Positions 23,401 to 34,929 are shown, counted from the first letter of the stretch. The stretch: DNA of 64,000 bases from Calliopum simillimum (GCA_951812925.1 OX638368.1:117141309-117205308), one strand, 5' to 3'. Made by a program: numbers and translations. The notes: generated from the letters alone by a model not told the origin.

Positions 23401-25952
23401 TAATATCACAATGAAAATAGCAATTTCTTTTAAAAATTTGAAACTGGTGGATGGCCCCTCTAATTGTTTATTGATTTAATTATATAAAGATAAAATAATA
23501 TATTTAGTAATGCAAAAAAAACTTGCGCGGAGAATGATGCACACTTGCGTTCCTTACAAAATTTTTAAACTTTTTTTTAAAAAAAAAACATACGAACACT
23601 CACTGTCGAAAAACCAAAACTGTCTGAGCTGAAAATACACTGAATCTCCTCTTTCTCTTCACTTTCAGTTTGTTATTTACTCAATATTTACAAAATTTAA
23701 AGTTAAAATTAAAAAATTTTTCGAAGAGTTAACACAGAAAAACAGTAGCTGAAATATATTTACAAACAATGTCGTATATGTTTTTCTAGAAAATAACGTA
23801 ATATGTGAAATGGGCAAATTAAGTGCTTTAAGAAGCGGTTAGCGACAGGACGGAGAATGAGTTTTTAACACTTTATGTTAAAATATCATAGTAAAATATT
23901 AAAAATTATTTTTTTTTTTTCCAAGCAATTCGTATTGAAGCTTTGGTTAAGTATCTGTATTAAATAATTAAAATATCAAATTTTAAATTTAAACATGGTT
24001 TTGAGCCCCGAGATATTGAATGGTAAAAAAAATAAAATTGTATTTCAGGGAATCCTTCACGTTCGTTCTCGCTGCAATGATATCGTTTATGAAATAAAAT
24101 TGGAGAGGAGATAAGAAAATTGCCATAACATATATATCTTTTATCTCCAACTCCCGTTTCAACATCGGTTCAGACTTCGGTTTTCACTCCGGTTCCGACT
24201 TTGGAAAATCAAACTAAAAAAATATTGGGAAAATTCCAAAAAAAAAAAATATTATAAAAGGGTATGTTAAAGGAAGGACCTTCTTCATACTGAAATGGCC
24301 ACCAATGTCAATTAGCTAAAAAAAAAAATTTTCTCAAAAACGTTAGCGTGACCAAAGAAATTTTTTTCCCCTATAACTCCTCAGGGGTACATTCTAGACT
24401 CCACTGAGGTGGAATTTTTTGCTAGTCTGGGCCTCCTCTATCACCTCTCAGAAGCTTCGCAACCTTACCGTTTACACCCTGAACATCACTCTTAGGGAAA
24501 TCTTGAAAATTTCAAGCTGAAATGTAATTTCATAGGTAAGAAAATTTTTAAATTTGATATAAATTCTACTAAAATTGGATTCATGCACATTTCAAACATA
24601 TTTAAGTAAAATTTACCAAAATAGAATTATGCTTTACAAGTTTTATTAAAAAGTAAATTATTTTTATACATTGCATGTAAAAATGCAATATAAATTTGTT
24701 GTTACAATAAATTTATGGCATAAACGACAGCTACACAGCTACATCAGCAGGAGCGACCCCCTTTAAGGTGGATACCCCTAATTTACAGGTGGAAAAGTTG
24801 TCACATTAATAAAGCAACTGCAAAGGAGCAACTATGTACAAACAACAACTGCAACAACAAAAAAAACAAAAGTAATTAAAAACACGTTATTAGTTGTTGT
24901 TTAGTAGTTTCTACTTCTTTTGTTGGTTCATTGTTTCCATACACATGTACCTGTACAGACCCTACCTTAACATCAACGACAGGATCTGTGCTGTTATCCT
25001 TGGCGTTGCACAGGTATCCACCATACATTGTATGCATAACTTTTGTTGTGTTTCATAAACAAAAAAAAACTTTTCCAACTTGCCGCAGCGTTGCTTTGGC
25101 GCTACATGATGTCAACTTTAAGAATTTTGTGCTTTTACTTTTTTTTTTTTGTGGGGTTCCTTTTTCCACCAATTTTTTTCGCATTTCTGAAATTTTTGCA
25201 TAACTCAGTTGGTTTGGTTGGTTGTTTTGGTTTGCTCCTGCGTTGCCAAATGATTTATGCCGAGTGAACATGAAAATAATAAGTTAGTTTCGGTTTTTGT
25301 TGTTGTTTTCTACATTTTTGTTCTTTGCTTAAAATAATGTTTGGGTCAACTTGGGTTTCCGTTGATATCGTAAATTGAACTTTGGTGACAAGCGCAAAAA
25401 ATATGTGTTTAATTAACAACGTCATCATCCCCTCTGTGCAATTTTTACGTCATCGGTATTAGGAAATTGTAGAGAATAAATTTAAAAAACTCGTTTGTGC
25501 TTGTGATATATACGAAGTGGAACAGTTTATTTTAAATTTAGTTTGTTTGATATAAAAATCAATCTTCTAGTAAAGTGATTTTGAGCATTAGATTTAGAGA
25601 TTAATTAGCAAATCTCTGAAAAGGTCCTGCATAGTTTTCATTGTAAACAAAAAGCTGCAAAACTTCTATATTAAATTCTTAGTCATGGAATTGTCACTGT
25701 ATGAAATGTCCGAAATGAGCTTGTTTGAGACATAACAACAAAATGTGGAGAAGTCATTAAGCACTTATATAATTTTTGTTCTAAGAGAATTGAACAAGGT
25801 CTTGAAAATAAACAAAAAATTAAGGAAAAAGTGAAGACATTTAAATTTTACAGATAGCTGTCAATTGAAACAATTAAAAGATTTGTTTCAAAAGAAGTTA
25901 TATTATTGATAGTTTTTTACATTTATGTTTATTCTAATATAATTATAATGAT
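23401..25952. other. Non-coding DNA, nothing recognised
   Basis: AT-rich to about 24700. Around 24740-25300 composition is mixed with CAACAA and TTGTTG clusters. No coding, RNA or mobile feature is supported. Confidence 0.5.
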
Positions 25953-26074
25953 GGGATCCTGAAAACGTGTAAAAGCCTCGAAAACCTCGTAAATGTTGTC
26001 AAAATCAATACGAAATTTGACAGTTTAACGAGTTTACAAGGCTATCGAGGCTTTTATACGTTTTCAGGAATCCC
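25953..26074. repeat. 122-bp palindromic MITE-like hairpin
   Basis: Starts GGGATCCTGAAAACGTGTAA and ends with the inverted match CGTTTTCAGGAATCCC. AAGCCTCG pairs with CGAGGCTT and TGTCAAA with TTTGACA further in, so nearly the whole element folds on itself. No convincing target duplication was identified. Confidence 0.75.
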
Positions 26075-26142
26075 CTCAATATTTTTAACCAAAGCTCACA
26101 AAATAATTCTTGATTTTTTGAAATAAAAGTAACTTACTGTTA

Positions 26143-26798
26143 CACAGAGCAAAGAAAAAAAGCATAACTTGCGTTGTTAAATGAGTTTCTACCACGTTCG
26201 TGAGTGTTTTAACTACGTTACGTTGCTAATTTAGATTAAACAACGCTCCAAGATCATATTTGTATGGTGCGTTGCTAAATCACTCACGAAATTGGTTGAA
26301 ACTTATTTAGCAACGCTGGTTGCCAAGCTTTGTTGAATCCAAATCAGAATTAAAACGTGGTCAAAACACCACGAAACGTAGTAAAATCCAAAACAGCTAC
26401 GAAACGTAGCCAAAACACTCACAAACGTAGTAGAAGCTTGTTTCAAAACAAATACATTTTCAGTCAACCTCACAATAATGATGGCAGTGGCTGAGTGCGT
26501 TAACGTCCACATCTATCACACGACAACAGGTTCGAGTTTCAAATCTCCCCAATACCAAACAAAAAATATTTATTAAAAGCAAAAAAAGAAAATAATATTA
26601 GTTTCATTATTAACATGAACATGTTGTTGACAGGAAAAAATTAGAATTAAAAAATAACAAAAAACGAACGTAGTTGAAACTCATTTAGCAACGCGCGTAG
26701 TTAAAATTGCTACGAACGACCCATGCTCAAAATTTAGGTCGCAACGTTGTTAAAATAACCACGTTCCTGCCACTTTCGGCAATGTTGTTTTCTCTGTG
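26143..26798. mobile_element. 656-bp MITE with CACAGAG termini, TA-flanked, containing a SINE-like segment
   Basis: Ends are CACAGAGCAAAG and the inverted TTTTCTCTGTG, flanked by TA (26141-26142, 26799-26800). Subterminal blocks built around GCGTTGCTAAATGAGTTTC and ACGTAG occur several times in both orientations (26165-26310 and 26665-26775). A tRNA-like segment at about 26482-26555 interrupts the symmetry. Confidence 0.7.
26482..26560 (+). mobile_element. tRNA-like SINE fragment
   Basis: Contains A-box-like TGGCTGAGTGCG and, about 35 bp later, B-box-like GGTTCGAGTTTC. The spacing and order fit an RNA polymerase III internal promoter of Ser/Leu tRNA type, but the arms do not fold into a good cloverleaf, so a SINE head is more likely than a tRNA gene. 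Confidence 0.5.
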
Positions 26799-26800
26799 TA

Positions 26801-28163
26801 CTAATGAGAATGCATTGATAGATTTATATGTAAATCGATCTTTGCAAATATATGACTAAAAGTTCAATTAAAAAATCAATTTTCAATATATAAATGTCAT
26901 CAATCACTTAAAAAATTCTTAAAACTAATGAGAATAGTTTAAAAAAGTTTTTTTAAAAACGCCACATTTTCACCGATGCACTTTGATTCCTTTTAGCTGG
27001 AAAATAATAAAAAATATGAATTTTTTCGTCCGTTTTAATTTTTTTCGAAGGTGGCTTCACTTTTTAAGTCATATCTCAACTCATGATCGTATTAGATATT
27101 AAACTAAAGCTTGTTAAATTTCAAATAATTTAATTTTTTATCTTTTCCAATCGGATAAGTGGTCTTAGAGTAAGTATTCAAAATAAATTAGAAAATTGGA
27201 TTTTTTTCATCAAAATAAAAATCAGAAATTTACTCAATCATTAAATAGAAAAAATTTAATTAAAAATATTTTCTTATTTGGAATACATAAATCTTATATT
27301 TGGAAAGATACTAAGATATTAATGAAGAAAATCGAGGGATAAGTAAGGGAGAAATAGCCAATTAAGTGAAAATACCAAAATTATAAGTTTACTCAATTTT
27401 TGTATTATATATCTTGCATAGTTCTACATGTTTAAAAAATTTTCTTCTGGTTGGAATGATTGATTTTTATTTTAGTTAGTACGCTCCAACTAACTAATTA
27501 TCAAAAAAATTATTTTATATTTTTTTTTCGCTCGTGCATTTTCAAGTTTTGTCTTAACTTCAACTGATATATACCGAGACCGTCTTGTCTGATTCTTCAT
27601 ATGAAGAATTCGTTGGAATGGCAAATCAATTTCCTTTTTCTGAACCGAAGAAATCAAAAAGTTCAAGTTCTATTCTTTTCATTTAAAAAATTTTCTTTCT
27701 TAAAAATCTCGACTCCTTGCATATCATGATCGGATGAAAAGGGAACAGTTCTGTTCCAAACTTAGTGAATTAAATTCTAAATTACTGTCAACTACTTTAA
27801 TTAACAGAATAAAAGTTTCATATACTCATTCACCAAATTCAGAATCCGATCTTGGTCTTCAAGGGCTCGATATTTACGTAATAAAATATGTTACTGATAA
27901 AAGCTATAAAATCTGAACTTTTTTAATTTTTCCATCCGGAAATAGCCCTTGTCTGTTTCAGAGTGAAGAGAGAAAAAAGACTCAATCGAAAAATGATTAC
28001 AGTACGGCTTTTAAGTATAGTTTGACCTATCAGAACGCGTTGACAAAAACTAGAAAAGAACCAATTGCATATTCGCAATCAGAAGACCCTAAGTATTTCA
28101 CAATAAACGGCTATAAAAACCGAGAACGCAAAAACATGGTTGGATTGGAGTAAAGGGGATGAA
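26801..28163. other. AT-rich non-coding DNA
   Basis: Very AT-rich with long A/T runs; no frame or repeat could be supported. Confidence 0.5.
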
Positions 28164-28505
28164 TAGTGATGAGCATATTAAGTTTTGGTCTTGATTCTTG
28201 GTCTTGGTTTTGGTAATATTGCAAGACCAAGACGCTGATGTCATTGCAAGACCAAGACTGCTTTTTAGTCTTTCGAATTTGTAGTTAATAGGTGTGTCAA
28301 GCAAAAAATCATCCCTCAATTGGAAATTTTGGATCTTAAAAAACAAAAAAAAATAGTTTAAAAAGTTTGAAAGCTCAACAATCTTTAGAAATTTATTCAA
28401 GACTAAGACCAAGACGGAGACCAAGACTTAATGGTCAAGACCAAGACTCAATATCAAAACCAAGACTCAATGTGCAAGAACAAGACCAAGACTGCTATGG
28501 TCTTT
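28164..28505 (+). mobile_element. hAT-like MITE copy 2, right end missing
   Basis: Left tip TAGTGATGAGCATATT is intact, followed by GGTCTTGATTCTTGGTCTTG and, near the right side, several CCAAGACTCAAT blocks matching copy 1. The expected right tip (GCTCATCACTA) is absent; similarity stops after TGCTATGGTCTT near 28503. Confidence 0.65.
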
Positions 28506-28730
28506 CAGGTTGAAAGTTTTTATGTGAATTTTTTTAAACTTTATGCAATTAGGACAAAAAATCTTAAAAAATTATTTTCTGTAAAAATTACAAGCAATAA
28601 AAGTTTTCAAAATCTTTTATATGTCCGACTTTTTGAATAAAAGTGCATATAAAAGTTTCTAGGTCACCTCAAAAAACGCTTTAGCATGCTGCAGTACATC
28701 ACGTAAATGAATAAAGGTTGGCTAAAAATA
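28506..28730. other. Short AT-rich spacer
   Basis: No feature; ends with the TA target dinucleotide of the adjacent maT element. Confidence 0.5.
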
Positions 28731-29963
28731 CAGGGTGGCTGATTCGAACTGTTACCAACTTCAGATAGACTTATCTGACAGATGGAACATGACAGCTGTC
28801 TAAAAATTGGCATGATGTTAGATCATTCTATTGTCAACAAGTAACCAAAAGCTGGAAAATCGCAACCAGCAATTGTTCGTGAGCTGAAACATTTAAAAGT
28901 GAATAAAATGTTTGTGTATCGGACCATAACACGTTACAATGGTACTGGCAGCGTTGCCAAACGACATGGTGGTGGTCGGAAAATAACTGCAACATCACCA
29001 GAAATGGTTCGAAAGGTGAAGGCCAGAATTGAGCGAAATCCGAGACGCAGTGGCAGACAAATGGCTGCCGAGCTGAAAATATCGCGTGAACGAATGCAAC
29101 ACATATTGTCAAACAAGCTCGGACTAAAGGCCCTCAAGTTCCAAAAGGCGCATGATCTCACTCTTGCTCGAAAAAAAGTTAGGCTCGATAGAGCCAAGGA
29201 GTTGTTGCGCTTGCACGCCGCCGGAAATCTGTCACAAATTGTCTTCTCTGATGAGAAAAATTACTGCATCCAGCAATATGTAAACAAACAAAATGATCGG
29301 GTTTACTTGACAGAGCGGTCCTACGAAAAGTTGAATGTTCGTTTGGCCACCAGGACGCAGGCACCACCGCATGTGATGGTTTGGGCTGCAGAGACTGCTG
29401 ATGGGCGCTCACCACTCGTTTTTTTGGCCGCTGGCGTCAAAGTAAACGCCCAGGCGTATCGTGAATCAGTGTTGGAGGGTGCTTTACTACCGTGGGCACG
29501 CAAACATTTCGGTCGCAAGCCATGGACATTCCAACAAGACTCGGCACCGTCGCACAAAGCTCGTGTGAATCAAGAATGGTTAGAAAAAAACGTTCCTAGC
29601 TTCATTTCTGCTCAACAATGGCTCTCAAATTCGCCTGATGCGAATCCGCTGGATTTCTCAATCTGGGGTATGTTGGACAAGAAGGTCTTGACTAAAAAAT
29701 ACCAGAGCGTTGATGCGCTAAAAGTGGCCCTTCAACGAGAATGGCGCAAACTTCCACAAAATCAAATTCGTGCAGCATGCGACTCGTTCTTCGACCGTCT
29801 ACGGGCCATAGTTAAGGCCAAAGGTGGCCATATCGAAAATCTCAAGTAGATTCTTAAAATTTGAACATTTCCCAACAATTATAGCGTTTTATCAATAAAA
29901 TCTGTGCATGGAAACTAAAAATATAGTCTTTTGAATTGGTAACACTTCGAATCAGCCACCCTC
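28731..29963 (+). mobile_element. maT-type (DD37D) transposon, copy 1
   Basis: TIRs are about 28 bp: it begins CAGGGTGGCTGATTCGAACT and ends with the inverted form of GAGGGTGGCTGATTCGAAGT. TA flanks at 28729-28730 and 29964-29965. It is 1233 bp, versus 1312 bp for copy 2; the missing 79 bp removes the 5' leader end and the first codons of the transposase. Confidence 0.95.
28908..29849 (+). CDS. maT (DD37D) transposase, N-terminally deleted, otherwise open
   Basis: This enzyme class cuts and pastes its own DNA in the nucleus by a triad of acidic residues. From the first ATG the frame is 313 residues. An N-terminal HTH region (about 1-90) includes NGTGSVAKRHGGGRK and RRSGRQMAAELKISRERMQ. Catalytic residues are D115 (IVFSDEKN), D211 (TFQQDSAPSHK) and D249 (SPDANPLDFSIW). 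The gap between the second and third is 37 residues, diagnostic of the DD37D maT group. Copy 2 shows that the intact protein begins 32 residues earlier with MEFKRNSV; a deletion just upstream removes that start and the first helix. The catalytic core has no stop or frameshift, but DNA binding is probably impaired. Beginning at ATG 28908 is the only ATG choice; an in-frame GTG lies three codons before. Confidence 0.9.
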   Translation: MFVYRTITRYNGTGSVAKRHGGGRKITATSPEMVRKVKARIERNPRRSGRQMAAELKISRERMQHILSNKLGLKALKFQKAHDLTLARKKVRLDRAKELLRLHAAGNLSQIVFSDEKNYCIQQYVNKQNDRVYLTERSYEKLNVRLATRTQAPPHVMVWAAETADGRSPLVFLAAGVKVNAQAYRESVLEGALLPWARKHFGRKPWTFQQDSAPSHKARVNQEWLEKNVPSFISAQQWLSNSPDANPLDFSIWGMLDKKVLTKKYQSVDALKVALQREWRKLPQNQIRAACDSFFDRLRAIVKAKGGHIENLK

Positions 29964-30394
29964 TAGTAGTGCCAATGGCTAGGAGCAGGGGTGGTCCGTG
30001 GCCAGCCAAAAAAAAATAAAATTTCATATATTTTGTATTGATTTCGAATTTGTACATAATAAATGTATGGCTAGCCCGCCAAGATTTTTCTGAAGTGGTC
30101 TGAAAAGGTTTTTCTCTATGTGCTCCTGTGCCCATTTGCCCCGTAACAATATACATGGAGCGTTTTCTGCATTCCAGGAAGACTAAACGCAACGAAATTG
30201 AAATAAAGTTTTAATTTTTTCTTCAATAGAGCACAAAATATTAAACGAAAACCCCAACCAAAACGCAAAAATTATCAAAACCAACTACTCCTCTACCACT
30301 CTACCACTGCCATTGTGAACGACGACGCATTAAAAACCAATTGCCTTCCGACTCAGGCGGGGGTAATAAATTTAAAATTCGCAATTTCTGCGCC

Positions 30395-30532
30395 ATGAAT
30401 TCCATTTCCATTAATTCCGCAAGATTAAGCAGACGTCGAATGTCGCCAATGCCCTTGTTGCTATTGATTGTGCTGCTGTTGCTGCTGCTGACTGCGCGCG
30501 CTACCACCAACGTCGTTAATAGCGCCATCTAA
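30395..30532 (+). CDS. Weak candidate: short secretory-signal-like frame
   Basis: From the ATG near 30395 the frame reads MNSISINSARLSRRRMSPMP and then a run of about ten Leu/Ile/Val residues followed by TARATTNVV. This is the layout of a signal peptide: basic N-region, hydrophobic core, small residues. It stops at 30532 with no strong splice donor visible before the stop, and the opposite strand is also open over the same span. The Leu run coincides with a CTG/TTG microsatellite, which can mimic a signal peptide. I do not recognise a protein family. Included as a possible first exon only. Confidence 0.15.
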   Translation: MNSISINSARLSRRRMSPMPLLLLIVLLLLLLTARATTNVVNSAI

Positions 30533-31301
30533 CAGCGAGTAGCAACATTAAGCACAAACTTTGTGTGTCCATCCAGCCATACGCGCCGCATATGGCTGTG
30601 TATATATATATATTGCATGGTTGTGTGCGTGTGGATGGAGTCTTTCTGTTTTGGAGTTGTTGGTCGCTGTTGACGCAAATGTGGATGGAGTGTGGACTCC
30701 AACAGCAGCAGCAATAAACAAATGCGCGCATTTGGGTAGAGGGGCAATTTGGGGAAAAAGAGGGAAAACAAGTTCTTTTTGTGTAGCAGGCATGTAGAGA
30801 GTAGCGTTTTTGTTGGTTAAGGGCCCCGGAAAAATAGTGGCGCCGCAATGAGGTTTGCATTACAAGAAGCTAAGCAATATGCGTTCCTTCTAAAGAAGCT
30901 TGAATTAATATCCAAAAATCTGAAGAGATAGTTGTTTTGCACCAAAAATATCGCATACAAATCAGCTATAAATAGTCAACACTAAGCAATTGACAAATTG
31001 GCAATAAAAATGACAGCGCTATCATCATTTGAATGTCATCAACAAGACGAATCACTCCACACAAATGTTTATATCAAAAGTGTCAATTGATGGCTGAATC
31101 CCCTCGCACTCATCACAACAGCTATCATCATCATCAAAGTAGGTAATGGCTGCTGTTTGTTGTTGGTATCGCTTCCTTATTCCTCGCTGCATTTGTCTAT
31201 GCTCGTAATTCAATGTTTTCCCATTTTTGTTTTCTTCCTTTTTCTTTCTGTAAACAAATATTTACTACGCCATAAAAGACATTAGAGTGGAAAGAATGAG
31301 T

Positions 31302-31324
31302 CAGAGAGAGAGAGAGAGAGAGAG
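31302..31324. repeat. GA microsatellite
   Basis: An uninterrupted AG dinucleotide run of about eleven repeats. GA runs can bind GAGA-type factors in flies, which is only a possibility here. Confidence 0.9.
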
Positions 31325-31829
31325 GGCAAGGGGGTAGTTCTGTTGGACATTTATATGTGTGTACATTCATTCCATGCTGTGATATCAAGTGAAACTCTAG
31401 TGAGAAATAGATTTTCATCACTGTCAGTGCGGAAAATTAAACAAACATGCAACCACATACAACCCAACCCGACTCGTACTCCGAAGAGAAGCCATGCCAA
31501 GCATCAGCATATCGATTTTACATTTACTTCGTTCTTCGTGTAATGTGGAGAAAGAGTTTTGTGCCCTTTTTTGGAGTCTATCACTAGCTCGCCCTTTTGA
31601 TTCATTCACAACTTGGCAGGATTTCCTGTCAGTGAGTTGAGAGCCGTAATGTTTACTTTTTGCTTCCCTTTACTGCTAGAGTTTTCATTCTCTTGTTGGT
31701 TTTCAGTGGCATTTCGTTGGAGCTGCATTGAAATTCGATCAAAAGCCAGCGAATCTAGGGGGAGTTGGTACACTATGCACAGTGAATGAAATTTGATTGG
31801 AACTATTTGTGTGAACCATCTGCACTACT

Positions 31830-32100
31830 ACACAGCAAATAGTTTGGGTGTAAAATTCAAACAAAATTGGAATGAATACAGATCCACACCGAACTTGGTA
31901 TAAAATCTATGCTTCAATTTGGTATACAAACGGTTTATGCTAGTTCGTATAAAAAGAATACACATAATGCAATACACATATTTACACAATTTAAACTATT
32001 TTGGTTCAAATTTTATGGTATCTCTATATACAAATTTTTTATACTTTTTTGGTATAAAATTTATATAGTATTTTATATAAAATTCATGTTATGCCCATGT
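31830..32100 (-). repeat. Inverted single copy of the 285-bp repeat from 15.4 kb
   Basis: Starts ACAGCAAATAGTTTGGGTGT, passes AAATTGGAATGAATACA and TTGGTATACAAACGG and ends AAAATTCATGTT, the reverse order and strand of the units at 15428-15986. This is one copy rather than a tandem pair. Confidence 0.85.
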
Positions 32101-32820
32101 AAACCAATCTACTTACTCACAATAAATTCCATAATAAAAAAATATCATTCAACTTTCAATAATTACATACTATTTATTAATTTTAGGAGATACAAATTTC
32201 ATAACTTAAAGTGTTTTCAATTACATATTTCTTTCAAACATACTATTATGGTTATGTACATTTTGTTGTTTTTCTATTACATTATCATTTTGCTAGGAGA
32301 AAATTGCTTAAGTTACGAAGATTTAAATTTTGTTAATTAATCTCTATTGAACAATAGAGCTTATAGATTACGGACTTCGGAAAACTCAAGTGAACGTTTT
32401 ACTTTATGCTGGTGCATTTAAACATTTTTTTAAAGGTTTTATTAGTTATTGAGAAGGTTTTAAGTGAACAAAATTTAAAAAAACCATAAGGAGGAAGTAA
32501 GAAATCTCTGACGAATCGTTGGGAAAAATAATTTAATGTTTTTATTAACAAAAAGGAGAGGACCATCATTAGCCTGCCATCAAATATAAACAATTCTTTA
32601 TTGGTCGATTTAATAAACTCATACATATTTTTATTTTTTTTTTTTTTTTGTTTGTAATTTTAATTCACTCCTTAATACTTAAAATATTAAAATAACCTTA
32701 AAGAAGCAAAAATATGAATAGCACTCATAACTGCTATTAAAAAATTTTAAACTTTTAAAATTGTACTGCGCTAAAAACCTTAAGAATGATATATGCATAA
32801 TTTATACTTAGTTTACAATT
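32101..32820. other. AT-rich non-coding DNA
   Basis: Very AT-rich; poly-T tract at about 32634-32650. Open frames here are long only because they follow AT-rich repeat sequence. Confidence 0.5.
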
Positions 32821-32848
32821 TCTTCTATCTGCTCTGGAGATATCTGTC

Positions 32849-33121
32849 ATGAAGGAATACAAAACGGTTTCTTCAAGAAAAAGAACGAGTGCATTGCAGT
32901 TTGGTGAAACAAGAGATGAGGAAACTAGTGGCGGAGATAGTTTCAGAATTTCTACATTCAATGTAATTTTAGATCAGTTGATCTATGAGTTAAAAATAAG
33001 ATCTGTGTCATTTGTAAAGGCTCTGGAAAAATTTTGCGGTCTAATTGATATGACAACCTTGGGAAACAATGAACTACGCGAAAGGCGGGAATATTACGAA
33101 AAAGTTTTCCTGAAGGTTTAG
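32849..33121 (+). pseudogene. hAT transposase fragment, ZMYM1/DUF4371-like
   Basis: The 90-residue frame contains SSRKRTSALQFGETRDEET, then FRISTFNVILDQLIYELKIR and a KALEKFCGLIDM tail. A basic segment followed by F-x-VNTFYVILDQLIAEL-type sequence is characteristic of the region between the DUF4371 core and the C-terminal dimerisation domain in ZMYM1-like hAT transposases. The catalytic core and the dimerisation domain are missing here. The fragment is cut off just before the fold-back at 33138. A hAT-like right terminus occurs at 34440-34509, so the two are probably parts of one element split by the fold-back. Assignment rests on remembered motif shape. Confidence 0.6.
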
Positions 33122-33137
33122 AAAAATTATTAAATTA

Positions 33138-33612
33138 CACAGGCTTACAAAATAAAAAAATGTCATGGCGTTTTGTGTTTCCTAGGGACTTTGACGTCCT
33201 GAATCCGAATCCCGGGTCCGATTTTTTCCAGAACGTCTGAGAAAAAATTTTTCAAGGTCATATTGAGGTCATGTGTCGTTTAGTGATAAATTCGCTAAAA
33301 TTCTGAAACTAATTTTTTATCATTAAGTCTTTAGTCTTTTAAAAGAATATGTGACCAAAAAGGGTGTCTCGGACCTAGTTTCGGAGATATAGCCATCGAA
33401 AAATCTGGATATATCTTCTATGAAAACCGCTATAGGTTGGGAACCCCTGTATGGATTTGTAAAATATTGGTGTCAAATGAAAGGTATTTTGACAGTCTAT
33501 AAAATTGTTTTGAACATATTTTCAATTGGATTCATAGTTTTCGAGATATGACCTTTTTTGAAATTTTGTGAAATTTTTCAATTAGAACAACAAATAAATA
33601 AACAATATCAAT

Positions 33613-33668
<56 letters not shown>

Positions 33669-34076
33669 AAACAACAAAAACAATAACAACAACAACAAAA
33701 TACCTTTCATATGACACCAATGTTTTCCAAATCCATCCAGGGGTTCCCAACTTATAGCGGTTTTCATAGAAGATACATATTCTGATCTTCCGATGACTAT
33801 ATCTCCGAAACTAGGTCCGAGATACCCTTTTTGATCATATATTCTTTTTAATACTTTAAAGCTCAATGATTAAAAATTAGTTTCAGAATCTTAGCGAATT
33901 TATCACTAAACGACACATGAACCCCGTTTTGACCTCCATATGACCTTGAAATCTTTTTTCTCAGACGTTGTGGAAAAAAAACGGATTCGGGATTCGGATT
34001 CAGGACGTCAAAGTCCCTAGGAAACACATAGTCTGGTCAAAACGCCATGACATTTTTTTATTTTGTAAGCCTGTGC
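33138..34076. repeat. Fold-back repeat 5 with CAA-repeat loop, inside a hAT relic
   Basis: Ends are CACAGGCTTACAAAATAAAA and the inverted TTTTATTTTGTAAGCCTGTG. Left arm about 33138-33490 and right arm about 33700-34076 pair throughout, for example ATGTCATGGCGTTTTG with CAAAACGCCATGACAT, and GACTTTGACGTCCTGAATCC with GGATTCAGGACGTCAAAGTC. The loop includes a CAA microsatellite. Several small differences mark the arms as diverged. Confidence 0.9.
33617..33699. repeat. CAA microsatellite in the loop of fold-back 5
   Basis: About 25 CAA triplets with a few AAA/TAA interruptions. It creates artefactual poly-Leu/poly-Val frames on the minus strand. Confidence 0.95.
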
Positions 34077-34434
34077 TATTATTAATAAAGAAGACTTCTG
34101 GTTTCAACAATTAACAATCAAGGAATGAAATATTTTATTTAAAAATAAGATTCTACAATATACAAATAACAAGTAGATGTTTATTTTCAGTTTCAACACT
34201 AAAGGGAGTCAAAAATTACTTAAGATCAACAATAGCACTTGCTGTTTTAACAATAGAATTGAATTAGATTGTAAGGATATTATTCACCAATTTGCACTTT
34301 ACAAAATTAGACGAACAATTTTTTGTGGCAGTAAACGATGTATTTAAACATGCAAATCATTAAAGAGTTAATGTAACCAATTTATTAGTTTTGATTATGT
34401 TTTTATTATACGTTTCTTTTACTATAAAAAAAAT

Positions 34435-34509
34435 CTGAAGGAAGGGGGGGGGGGGGGGGCGGCGGAAAAATAAGTGCCTAGGGCGGCAAATTACTTAGAT
34501 CCGCCACTG
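34435..34509 (+). mobile_element. hAT right terminus with a G-run
   Basis: Reversed, the terminus reads CAGTGGCGGATCTAAGTAAT followed by TTGCCGCCCTAGGCAC and a run of about sixteen Cs. The CAGTGGCGGATC tip is typical of ZMYM1-like hAT elements, matching the transposase fragment at 32849. The left terminus was not found. Confidence 0.7.
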
Positions 34510-34929
34510 CTCATAAACAACGTACATAGTTTGAATTGGACAGTTCTTCTACTCCCAAAGAGATTTAGATTATTTAATGAATAATAATGAAATTCTTACG
34601 CGATATAGCTACTTCCCAGTGCAATAGCCACAAAGATTGGTGGAACTCGAAAGGAAACGTTTAGATAGATTGATTGCGAAGCACCGCGGAGACTGATTTT
34701 TCGTCGGAATATTTGTTTAACTGCATTCGGAAAGAATCTTAGAAAAAATGAATTACACAAAACCTCTCTGGAAAACTTATCAACTCTTAAAAAGAGCACT
34801 GAAATCGGAAAAATAGTTCTCGAGTTCTGGATTTTTTTAATATTCCTCTAGGATTTTTCAGTCTTAAGCCCTCTTCCCATAATTGATACATTTTAAAAAT
34901 TTTGATGTTTTACTTAATTTTGGTCGGTG

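Larger units (their letters stand above)
29964..31829. other. Mixed-composition non-coding DNA
   Basis: Less AT-rich than its surroundings and without an obvious repeat, apart from a TATATA run near 30603 and a GA microsatellite at 31302-31324. It could be a promoter-proximal or intronic region; one weak exon candidate is listed separately. Confidence 0.4.

Noticed and set aside
28834..29557. Minus-strand open frames within the maT element
   Set aside because: Shadow frames opposite a GC-richer transposase gene; the same shadows appear in copy 2.
30516..30860. Several overlapping frames on both strands near 30.6-30.8 kb
   Set aside because: Three frames are open at once with no consistent product; likely chance in GC-balanced sequence.
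31909..32340. Open frame of 143 codons on the plus strand
   Set aside because: Most of it lies over the inverted copy of the 285-bp repeat, which has no conserved frame in its other copies.
33532..33866. Poly-Leu and poly-Val frames on the minus strand
   Set aside because: They are translations of the CAA microsatellite in the loop of fold-back 5.
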